Shown here one piece after another: positions 1 through 6,320 of a DNA stretch of 64,000 bases. Made by a program: the position numbers and the translations under genes. The DNA is from a virus: positions 1 through 64,000 of IMG/VR virus record IMGVR_UViG_3300005471_000012. One strand, 5' to 3'. The notes below the pieces were generated by a model. That model worked only from the letters and a program-made list of their open reading frames with translations, searched no databases and was not told the origin of the DNA. How positions within the stretch are numbered: position 1 is the stretch's first letter; the number at the start of each line of letters is the position of its first letter.

Positions 1-1
1 G

Positions 2-193
2 TGCGCGCAGACCGATCCGGAGGCGTTCTTCCCGGAGAAGGGCGGATCGACCAGGGAAGCCAAGAGAGTGTGCCGGAGCTGCGAGGTACGGGCCGAGTGC
101 CTGGAATACGCGCTGGAGCACGGTGAGCGCTGGGGTATCTGGGGCGGCCTTTCCGAACGCGAGCGTCGCCGCGTGAAGCGCGAGGCCGCGTGA
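2..193 (+). CDS. WhiB-family iron-sulfur transcription regulator (5' end outside window)
   Basis: The first 63 visible codons encode the body of a WhiB-like (Wbl) protein. It shows the motif CAQTDPExFFPEKGG, then a CxxC pair (CRSC), a fourth Cys in AEC and the signature GIWGGLSERERR before a basic tail. The four Cys residues ligate a [4Fe-4S] cluster in this family, and the GIWGG turn contacts sigma factor. Wbl proteins are confined to Actinobacteria and their phages, which supports the host assignment. The start codon lies upstream of the window. The stop overlaps the next ATG by one base, so the two genes are probably co-translated. A phage Wbl probably retunes host transcription; that role is inferred. 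Confidence 0.9.
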   Translation, partial: CAQTDPEAFFPEKGGSTREAKRVCRSCEVRAECLEYALEHGERWGIWGGLSERERRRVKREAA

Positions 194-708
194 TGGCCAT
201 CGCAGACACGCTGACCGCCGAGGCAGGCCGCGAGCGCCGGGCCATGCAGGCAGCCCGGGTCACCGATGAGGAACGGGCCGCGTGCCGGGGCGCCCTGGAC
301 AAGCCCGCCGAACGGCTGGGCTTCGCTGACCTGGTCCTGCTGGTGCGCTACTACAGGGCCGCAGCCCGGCTGCAGCCATCAGCAGCGGCCGCGAGCATGC
401 TGCACACGGCCATCGGCCACCTGGCATTGCTTGGAGGCGGCCGTATGAAGACTCGCGGGCTGCTCGTGCCATCCCCGGCAGAGGCGCAGCAGAGCAGGGT
501 CATGGTCCTGGCTGACTTCACGCCAGCGGAAGCCGACGCGTATAAGCGGGCTCGCACGATTCCCGCAGGCCAGCTGACCGTCGAGCAGGCCCGGCTGCGG
601 GTCCGCTACCACGCAGCGGAGGTCGGCAGGCTGCGCGAAGCCGAACAGAGGCTGGCTCGGGCTGAGCACGACCTGGCCATGGCCGAATTCACTCAGGCGG
701 TGGCGTGA
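193..708 (+). CDS. hypothetical protein, 171 aa
   Basis: I do not recognise this protein. ATG 193 shares a base with the WhiB stop and is preferred over GTG 190. It is Ala/Arg-rich and probably mostly helical. Two similar segments, with DLVLLVRYYRAAARL near residues 45-60 and ARLRVRYHAAEVGRL near 135-150, look like an internal duplication. The C-terminal stretch (REAEQRLARAEHDLAMAE) could form a coiled coil. Its stop overlaps the next start (GTGATG), so it belongs to the leading rightward operon. Confidence 0.7.
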   Translation: MAIADTLTAEAGRERRAMQAARVTDEERAACRGALDKPAERLGFADLVLLVRYYRAAARLQPSAAAASMLHTAIGHLALLGGGRMKTRGLLVPSPAEAQQSRVMVLADFTPAEADAYKRARTIPAGQLTVEQARLRVRYHAAEVGRLREAEQRLARAEHDLAMAEFTQAVA

Positions 709-1181
709 TGGCAAGCGGCTACCGGACCCCCATCGTCATTGCCGCCGTGCTCGTGACTGCGGCCGGCCTCTCGGGTCACGGTTACAACTCGCAGCTGTGG
801 CACGCCGGCGAGCTGTCGGCTTCTGGCCCTCATTCGCACGGCAAGATCGTCCGGATGGGCCGTCACATGGCCGCGCAGTACGGCTGGACGGCCGGCAACG
901 GCCAGTTCGCCTGTCTCAACGAACTGTGGACGCGCGAGTCTGGCTGGGATCCGTACAACACCTACCCGAGCCACGACACGTCTCCGTCGACGCCCTCCTC
1001 GGCGATCACGACGGCGTACGGCATCCCGCAGGCACTGCCCGCGCAGAAGATGGCCACCGCCGGCCCGGACTGGCAGGCGAACCCGCGCACGCAGATCAAA
1101 TGGGGGCTCGGCTACATCAAGGGCAGGTACGGCAGCCCGTGCGCAGCCTGGAACTTCGAGCTAGCGAACAACGGGTACTGA
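708..1181 (+). CDS. secreted transglycosylase (SLT/lysozyme-like) protein
   Basis: A hydrophobic N-terminal segment (IVIAAVLVTAAGL) looks like a signal peptide or membrane anchor. It is followed by a compact domain of about 115 residues typical of actinobacterial SLT-like proteins. That domain has NELWTRESGW, whose Glu is the probable catalytic residue, then AYGIPQALPAQKM, and TQIKWGLGYIKGRYGSPCAAW near the C-terminus. The family cleaves peptidoglycan glycan strands. In phages such proteins help cell entry or exit, and in conjugative elements they open the wall next to the transfer pore. Here it sits upstream of a DUF2637-like and an FtsK-like gene, which fits the second setting as well. ATG 708 is preferred over GTG 705. 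Confidence 0.75.
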   Translation: MASGYRTPIVIAAVLVTAAGLSGHGYNSQLWHAGELSASGPHSHGKIVRMGRHMAAQYGWTAGNGQFACLNELWTRESGWDPYNTYPSHDTSPSTPSSAITTAYGIPQALPAQKMATAGPDWQANPRTQIKWGLGYIKGRYGSPCAAWNFELANNGY

Positions 1182-1182
1182 C

Positions 1183-1410
1183 ATGGCCGCTCCCGATCCC
1201 CCGCCGCACTACGCAGACGACAGTCCCGCAGGGCTGGCCCGCCGCAACCACGCAACTGTCGCGCACGGGCTTGACGAACTGCGTCGGGAGATGGCACTGA
1301 ATCCGCCGGGCCGCAGGCGCATCCGCAGGGAACTGAAGCAAGAAGTGGCCAGGCTTGAAGCGCTAATGGACGTGCTTCTTGCGCAACTCAACGGAAAGGC
1401 GAACCTGTGA
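1183..1410 (+). CDS. hypothetical small basic protein, 75 aa
   Basis: Starts one base after the transglycosylase stop, and its TGA overlaps the next GTG (GTGA). The N-terminus is Pro-rich. The C-terminal half is a basic amphipathic helix (RRIRRELKQEVARLEALMDVL) likely to form a coiled coil. No family is recognised. The tight spacing on both sides is the main evidence that it is a gene. Confidence 0.65.
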   Translation: MAAPDPPPHYADDSPAGLARRNHATVAHGLDELRREMALNPPGRRRIRRELKQEVARLEALMDVLLAQLNGKANL

Positions 1411-2354
1411 ATAACGAAAAGCGGCGCTTTCCCCGCTGGCCGATATTCATAATCGCCGCGCCGGCTGCCATTGCTATCTGGTCGGGCTGGGTCGGCCTAG
1501 GCGCCATGTGCGGGTTCGGCGTCGTTCACCCGCTGCCAGGAATCGTGCCAGGCTTCAAGCTGAACACCGCTATCACTCTGCCAGTTGGCGTTGAGGCATA
1601 CGGCGGCTACGCGCTGGCAGCGTGGCTGCGAGGGAACCTGCCGGCCGAGGTCCGCAAATTCGCTAAGGTGTCGGCGTTCAGCGCGTTTTTCCTTGGCGTT
1701 CTGGGCCAGGTTGCTTATCACCTGCTTGACGCGTCCGGCGTAACCCGCGCGCCGGTACCGGTCATCATCCTGGTGTCGTGCCTGCCGGTCGTGGCCCTGG
1801 CCCTGGGAACCGCGCTGGCGCACCTGCTGCCCGACGGTTCCGCGGTTCCGGGGCGCGCCCCGGTTCCCGGCCCGGAACCAGTTCCCGCCGCAGCGCCGGT
1901 TCCCGCACGCGCTACGGTTCCCGTGCCCGGGCTGGTTCCCGCTCCGGTGCTGGTTCCCGCCGCCGCGCCGGTTCCGCCCGCAGTCAGTTCCGGTGCCGCA
2001 GCGCCAGCAGTTCCCGCCCCGCCCGCCGAGAAAGCCATCACGGGCGGTCCTGGCGCCAGGACCGCCGGCCGCCGGGCGCAGCCGGGCCGGGGACGCGGAA
2101 GCGCCGGCCCGTGGCTGCCCGGCCGGATCGACCGGCGCGGCGTGCACGACCTGAACGCGCTGTTCGCCGCCATCCGGAAGGCCGCCGCGCAGTTTGAGGA
2201 GAAGAACAGCCGGGCGATCACCGGGGAGCTGATGGGAAAGGTGCTCGAATGCCGCAAGGGCGAAGCGATCGACCTCATGAGGCAAGCCGGTGTTCCGCTA
2301 AAGCGCAAGACCAGGGCTGTCGGGCAGGCGCAGGACGAGGCGGCAGGCGGATGA
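1407..2354 (+). CDS. DUF2637-like membrane protein with Pro-Val-rich linker and basic C-terminal domain
   Basis: Residues 1-145 hold several hydrophobic helices, including WPIFIIAAPAAIAIWSGWVG, an amphipathic GVEAYGGYALAAWLRG and PVIILVSCLPVVALALGTAL. This arrangement is typical of DUF2637/SpdA-like proteins of actinobacterial integrative elements and some phages. Residues 150-215 are a low-complexity run of PVP units encoded by repeated GGTTCCCG-type codons. The C-terminal 100 residues are basic and then helical (DLNALFAAIRKAAAQFEEKN) and may bind DNA or a partner. In conjugative elements such genes accompany the FtsK-like transfer protein; one is found about 4 kb downstream here. GTG start overlapping the previous stop. 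Confidence 0.75.
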   Translation: MNNEKRRFPRWPIFIIAAPAAIAIWSGWVGLGAMCGFGVVHPLPGIVPGFKLNTAITLPVGVEAYGGYALAAWLRGNLPAEVRKFAKVSAFSAFFLGVLGQVAYHLLDASGVTRAPVPVIILVSCLPVVALALGTALAHLLPDGSAVPGRAPVPGPEPVPAAAPVPARATVPVPGLVPAPVLVPAAAPVPPAVSSGAAAPAVPAPPAEKAITGGPGARTAGRRAQPGRGRGSAGPWLPGRIDRRGVHDLNALFAAIRKAAAQFEEKNSRAITGELMGKVLECRKGEAIDLMRQAGVPLKRKTRAVGQAQDEAAGG

Positions 2355-2482
2355 CACGCGAAGGGAAACGGGCCCGCAGCGCCGCGGGCACCCTCTCCGG
2401 AGGGCCGTCCCGTGACGGGAGCATGCGCAACGCTTATGCGCGTTGCGCATGCGCGCAACGCGCGCGCGAGGCACAGCCATGA
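2351..2482 (+). CDS. possible small Arg/Cys-containing protein, 43 aa
   Basis: This short frame is translationally coupled at both ends: its ATG overlaps the preceding TGA (ATGA) and its TGA overlaps the next ATG. The product is basic, with RCACAQRAR near its end. It contains the long hairpin at 2421-2452. The coupling argues for translation, but composition alone cannot prove it. Confidence 0.4.
   Translation: MTREGKRARSAAGTLSGGPSRDGSMRNAYARCACAQRAREAQP
2421..2452. repeat. 13-bp perfect inverted repeat (hairpin)
   Basis: GCATGCGCAACGC pairs with GCGTTGCGCATGC across a 6-base loop. No T-run follows, so it could be an attenuator, an operator or an RNA processing signal rather than a simple terminator. 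It lies just before the gene starting at 2479. Confidence 0.7.
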
Positions 2483-2781
2483 TGATACCCGGGCCATTCA
2501 AGGACGCGCTACTGCGCCAGATCAGCCGGCGCGCCGAAATCGGCGGCCTGCAGAAGCAGGAACTCTACCGGCAAGCGCTCAACATCGCCGTCGGCGGCCT
2601 GCAGAAGGAACTTATCGTCGTGGCGAAGCGCGAGCCGCCGGCGAAGTCGCGGGCGGCATACCTGAAGGCGACGAAGTACGTGCAGGAACTGACCGACAAG
2701 GTAGCCGGCGTCAAGTCCGACCCGGGCTCGGTCGGCGACCTGGCTGAGCAGCTGGCCGCAATCGAGGGAGGCGCGGGATGA
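2479..2781 (+). CDS. hypothetical helical protein, 100 aa
   Basis: The double ATG at 2479/2482 is chosen because it overlaps the upstream stop; a longer frame from 2443 would run through the hairpin. The product is largely helical and contains the repeated phrase GGLQK twice about 20 residues apart (IGGLQKQELYRQALNIA, VGGLQKELIVVA). No recognised family. Its stop overlaps the next ATG (ATGA). Confidence 0.6.
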   Translation: MMIPGPFKDALLRQISRRAEIGGLQKQELYRQALNIAVGGLQKELIVVAKREPPAKSRAAYLKATKYVQELTDKVAGVKSDPGSVGDLAEQLAAIEGGAG

Positions 2782-3407
2782 GTGCTGACAACGACTGGGT
2801 CATGCCGGAGTTCGAGCTGCTTGACCCGGAACCGGGAACCGCCCGCGCCGCGCCGGTTCCCGGCATGGTTCCGGCTCCCAGGTGGCAGCCGGTTCCGGGC
2901 CCGCGCCTGGTTCCCGCGTCAGTTCCCGGCTCGGTTCCCGCGCCGGTTCCGGTTCCCGCGCCGGCCCCGGTTCCCGGTTCCGGGCCAGGGCCGGGAACCG
3001 GCAGCGACGTGGTTCCGTATCAGGTTCCCGGCATGCCCGCCGTGCCGGACTTCGCCGACCTCGGGCCCGCGGAAATCGCCCTGGAAACCGTGCGGCACTG
3101 GGTCGGGCAAGGGCGCAAGACCGTACGTGACATGAAAGCCAGCGATAGTAATCCGCTCGGCGGCGCGGTCAAGGGCCGGCCCGGTTCCATCGAAGACCTC
3201 TTCAAGTACGCCGAGTCTGAGGAATGGGTGCCGCCGGCCAGCAACGGAAAGTATCTCGCTGCGGCCGGGAAAGCAGACTGCTACACGATCGGGCTGGCGC
3301 TGAAGATAATCGGCGGTGCCATTTCAGGTGCAGGTGACCGGCCGATGCGGCACTGGCTGCCGATCATCGCCATAGCCATAGCCATTATCTTCATCAAGTT
3401 CCACTGA
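2778..3407 (+). CDS. Pro-Val-rich protein with C-terminal membrane helix, 209 aa
   Basis: The first third is a tandem run of PVPG/PAPVP units made from repeated GGTTCCCG-like DNA, matching the linker in the 1407 gene. A soluble segment follows (about residues 95-165), then GLALKIIGGAISGAG and a C-terminal membrane helix (WLPIIAIAIAIIFI). It may be a tail-anchored partner of the DUF2637-like protein, sharing its PVP region. No catalytic motif is seen. Confidence 0.65.
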   Translation: MSADNDWVMPEFELLDPEPGTARAAPVPGMVPAPRWQPVPGPRLVPASVPGSVPAPVPVPAPAPVPGSGPGPGTGSDVVPYQVPGMPAVPDFADLGPAEIALETVRHWVGQGRKTVRDMKASDSNPLGGAVKGRPGSIEDLFKYAESEEWVPPASNGKYLAAAGKADCYTIGLALKIIGGAISGAGDRPMRHWLPIIAIAIAIIFIKFH

Positions 3408-3422
3408 CCGGAGGAACCCGAA

Positions 3423-4187
3423 ATGCATTTCCTGCTCGCATCAATGCGGAACCCGCTGGACATCGGGGCGATCTTGCTGCTCATCGCCCTGGCGTGCGTA
3501 TGGAAGGATTCCGCTCCGCGGTTCGCGGCATGCGCGGCGCTCGCCGGCGCCGGCATGGCCGCCTGGGAGTTCAAGGTGGCCATCAACCCGTACGCCGGGA
3601 TCCAGGTTCTCGGCGCCGGGGTGCTGCTGATCGTCGCGCTGATCACGTCAATGATCTGGGTTCTCGAGGTGATCCACGGCAAGGACCCGCACCCGTGGCG
3701 GACTCCGGCCGTGTCGGTGATCGCCGGCGCGGCCGACGCGCTGTGCATCGGGCTGCCGCACGTGATTCTCGGGACGCTCGGCGTCGGCGCGTTCGGCATG
3801 CTGTTCCTGCTCGCCGCGATCGTGCTGATGGTGAAGAAGTCCGCTGACCGGCTGGTCGCCGTGCTGGGCCTGGCCGGCGCCGGCATGGTGGCGTGGGCGG
3901 TCGGCGCGATCCTCGTCCCGTATGCCAGGTTCCGGGTCGGCGGCATCAGCGCGCTGCTCGCCGTCGACGCCGTGTTCGCCGTGATCTTGTTCTTCGAGGT
4001 GGCGAAGGGCCGCAGCCCGCACCCGTGGCGGACCCCGGTCACCGCGATGATCCTCGGCGTGGCGATGGCGCTGACGATCGGCGTCGGCGGGCATGCCGCG
4101 AACATCGGCCACCTGAGCAAGCCAGTGGTAACGGGCTTCTACCAGGCTACTCACGCGGGTCACGGCAGCAACAGGCACAAGCACTAG
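3423..4187 (+). CDS. multi-pass membrane protein with internal duplication, 254 aa
   Basis: Preceded by a GGAGG ribosome site. Around seven or eight hydrophobic segments can be counted. The protein is an internal duplication: LAGAGMVAWAVGAILVPYARF in the second half mirrors LAGAGMAAWEFKVAINPYAG in the first, and each half ends with a charged loop (GKDPHPWRTP and GRSPHPWRTP) before another helix. The repeated HPWRTP loop is the best landmark. The family is not recognised. Its place in the FtsK/DUF2637 operon suggests an accessory membrane component of that module. Confidence 0.75.
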   Translation: MHFLLASMRNPLDIGAILLLIALACVWKDSAPRFAACAALAGAGMAAWEFKVAINPYAGIQVLGAGVLLIVALITSMIWVLEVIHGKDPHPWRTPAVSVIAGAADALCIGLPHVILGTLGVGAFGMLFLLAAIVLMVKKSADRLVAVLGLAGAGMVAWAVGAILVPYARFRVGGISALLAVDAVFAVILFFEVAKGRSPHPWRTPVTAMILGVAMALTIGVGGHAANIGHLSKPVVTGFYQATHAGHGSNRHKH

Positions 4188-4221
4188 GGCCGGCGCAGCC
4201 GAGCAGGACAAGGGGCAACTG

Positions 4222-5349
4222 ATGATCATCTTCATCCCGTGGCTGGGGGCGTTCTTCTACTGGGCGTGGCAGCACGGCCGCGCCCAGGGTGAATCGGAAT
4301 GGCGCCGGGCCCGCACGATCATCGCCGATCATGCCCGCCGCGCCGGCCGGGCCGCGCCGCGGACCGTGCGGCAGTGGCTATGGGAGGCGTGGCGCGGGCG
4401 TGGCGTGCTGCGCCGCGGGATGCGCGGGCCGCGGCCGGGCTCGCCGCCAGGATCGGCGCCGCCGGCCGGCGGCCCGTTCCGGCGTATCGGCCGGGCGATC
4501 CGTCGAGGCCGCCGCCGTGCCGGTGCCGCGCGCCCGGCCAGTGGCCGGCTGGGGGTTTGCGACAACTGCGGCCTGCCCGTCGCCGCTCCGGCGCTGAAGC
4601 CGCAGGACCGGGAAGTAGGCGGCCGCCGTGAGCGGTGGATGGTGTGCCCGCGGTGCATGGCCGGCTTCCAGCCGTACACGGCCGACGTGACGGTCACCCG
4701 CCCGGCCCCGCTGGCGCGGCAGGTGACCGGGCCGCCAGCCGCAGCCTCCCTGCCGGTATCAGCCGTGCCCGCGCCTGTGCCGCCGGGCACGACGCCGGCG
4801 GGCCTGCCCGCCGGCACAGGCGCCGCGCCGCTGCCCGCCGCGCCGCCCGCCGCCCCCGGTAGCGCGATCACCGGCCCGGCCGCCGGCCCGCCCCTGGCGA
4901 TCGCCCCGCCCGCCGGGAACATGCCCGCCACTTCCGATCATTTCCCGGCGGCGCTGCCGCCGGCATCACAGCCAGGAGCACTCATGCCGTACCAGCCGTC
5001 CAAGCCCGGTGCCATTGCCCGCCGCAGCCCGGCCGGCGCGGTCAGAAGCGCAGCGGACAGCACCACGCACGGGCAGTGGCAGCAGACAACGACTGCGATC
5101 GCCACCGCCGTAGCGCAGGTGCCACCCGCGCTGCAGGCCATGCTCCAGGCGCTGCGGAACGCCGACGCTAGCGACCGGCAGCGCCGGGCAGTCATCGCCT
5201 GGACCGACCGGCACCTGCAGCTCATCGCCCGGGCGAAGGCAACGCTCGCCGGGGTGGACGCCAAGGTGATGCCGGTCCTGAACGCGATCGAGAGCGTGGG
5301 CGGCACGAAGGAAGTCGCCGGCATCGCCTACCACCGGAACGTCGGCTAA
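4222..5349 (+). CDS. membrane-anchored zinc-finger protein with Pro/Ala-rich linker, 375 aa
   Basis: An N-terminal hydrophobic helix (IIFIPWLGAFFYWAW) is followed by an Arg-rich segment, a probable zinc-binding knuckle (CDNCGLPV ... MVCPRCMAGF, about residues 114-152) and a long Pro/Ala/Gly linker. The helical C-terminal domain ends in LNAIESVGGTKEVAGIAYH. This ending matches the C-termini of the next two proteins (AIQRVGGLAEVAR), so the three share a domain. The function is unknown. The anchor plus zinc knuckle suggests a membrane-proximal adaptor for the downstream FtsK-like ATPase. Confidence 0.7.
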   Translation: MIIFIPWLGAFFYWAWQHGRAQGESEWRRARTIIADHARRAGRAAPRTVRQWLWEAWRGRGVLRRGMRGPRPGSPPGSAPPAGGPFRRIGRAIRRGRRRAGAARPASGRLGVCDNCGLPVAAPALKPQDREVGGRRERWMVCPRCMAGFQPYTADVTVTRPAPLARQVTGPPAAASLPVSAVPAPVPPGTTPAGLPAGTGAAPLPAAPPAAPGSAITGPAAGPPLAIAPPAGNMPATSDHFPAALPPASQPGALMPYQPSKPGAIARRSPAGAVRSAADSTTHGQWQQTTTAIATAVAQVPPALQAMLQALRNADASDRQRRAVIAWTDRHLQLIARAKATLAGVDAKVMPVLNAIESVGGTKEVAGIAYHRNVG

Positions 5350-5396
5350 CCCGGGGCGCCCCGGGCCCCCGGAAAACCAGCGAAAGGGACCACGAG

Positions 5397-5702
5397 ATGA
5401 CAGTCAATGGCTACACCCACGGTGACTGGAAGATGGAGATGGCCGCGGTCCTGGGCCTTGACGGCGCGATCTACAAGGCGCTGGACGAAATGCTGGCCGT
5501 GCTGCGCGGCCCCGCGGTACGCGCAGGCCGCACGCACCTGAAGCTCGTCGCCAGCCTGCAGAAGGAATTCGCTGACGGGATCGCCGAAGGGGCGGCGGCG
5601 GTCGGCGTCGAAGACGCGCACGCGATCCCCGTCCACGAGGCGATCCAGCGCGTCGGCGGCCTCGCCGAAGTCGCCCGGGAAAAGCGTTACCACGAGAGGT
5701 AG
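5397..5702 (+). CDS. hypothetical protein with shared VGG C-terminal motif, 101 aa
   Basis: A small soluble, mainly helical protein. Its C-terminal 24 residues (from EDAHAIPVHEAIQRVGGLAEVAR) are identical at DNA level to those of the following gene over 71 bp, and resemble the end of the preceding gene. The motif looks like a short helix-turn-helix or docking helix. Function unknown; probably a paralogue produced by local duplication. Confidence 0.7.
   Translation: MTVNGYTHGDWKMEMAAVLGLDGAIYKALDEMLAVLRGPAVRAGRTHLKLVASLQKEFADGIAEGAAAVGVEDAHAIPVHEAIQRVGGLAEVAREKRYHER
5609..5679 (+). repeat. 71-bp direct repeat, copy 1
   Basis: Identical to 6194-6264, 585 bp apart and in the same reading frame in both genes. 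It encodes the shared EDAHAIPVHEAIQRVGGLAEVAR segment. Perfect identity at synonymous positions points to a recent duplication or ongoing gene conversion. Confidence 0.95.
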
Positions 5703-5741
5703 CAGCCCGGCTCCGCTTGGGAGCCGAACGGAAAGGATGCC

Positions 5742-6320
5742 ATGCCTGCGGACCTGCTAGGCGCATACGACGTGATGCTGCGAGGCCTGACGGCGGCGGA
5801 CGCGAGCCGCCGCCAGCTCAACGGCGTTATCGGCTGGGCCTGGCATGTGGCAGCCGCCTGCCGGGCCGGCGAGGGCTGCGGCAGCACGGCAGGCATGACA
5901 GTGAACCTGGCCGGCGGCGAATACGACCACGGCTCATGGAAATCGGACTGCCGGCAGATCCTGAGCGCATTGCTGCGGCAGCAGGCGGCAGCGGAACGGA
6001 TCCGGCTAGCCGAGCTTGCCGCGGCAGCCCGCGAGGAAGCAGCCGCTGCCGCGGCCCGCAGAAGAGGCGAGCCGGGGATGGCGGCGCGCCACGACCGTGA
6101 GGCGGCCCGGCACCGGGATCGCGCCGCCCGTGCCCTGAAATGGCAGCTGGCGGCATCTGATGCCCGCGGACAGGGGTGGCTGCTGATCCGGGCCGAAGAC
6201 GCGCACGCGATCCCCGTCCACGAGGCGATCCAGCGCGTCGGCGGCCTCGCCGAAGTCGCCCGGGTGAAGGCCTACTACCAGCTCGCCGGGCACCCGGCCG
6301 CAACGCGAGGCGCGGCATGA
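5742..6320 (+). CDS. hypothetical protein with shared VGG C-terminal motif, 192 aa
   Basis: Starts after a GAAAGGA ribosome site. The N-terminal part contains GLTAADASRRQLNGVIGWAW, similar to ALRNADASDRQRRAVIAWTD in the 4222 gene, so the similarity to that gene extends beyond the tail motif. The central part is Arg/Ala-rich and probably helical. The C-terminus repeats the EDAHAIPVHEAIQRVGGLAEVAR element. Its stop overlaps the ATG of the FtsK-like gene (ATGA). Confidence 0.7.
   Translation: MPADLLGAYDVMLRGLTAADASRRQLNGVIGWAWHVAAACRAGEGCGSTAGMTVNLAGGEYDHGSWKSDCRQILSALLRQQAAAERIRLAELAAAAREEAAAAAARRRGEPGMAARHDREAARHRDRAARALKWQLAASDARGQGWLLIRAEDAHAIPVHEAIQRVGGLAEVARVKAYYQLAGHPAATRGAA
6194..6264 (+). 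repeat. 71-bp direct repeat, copy 2
   Basis: Second perfect copy of the segment at 5609-5679. The flanking sequences differ between the two genes, so the identity is limited to the C-terminal motif. Confidence 0.95.

Noticed and set aside
3281-4120. 279-codon minus-strand frame
   Set aside because: Shadow of the multi-pass membrane protein at 3423; no ribosome site or motif.
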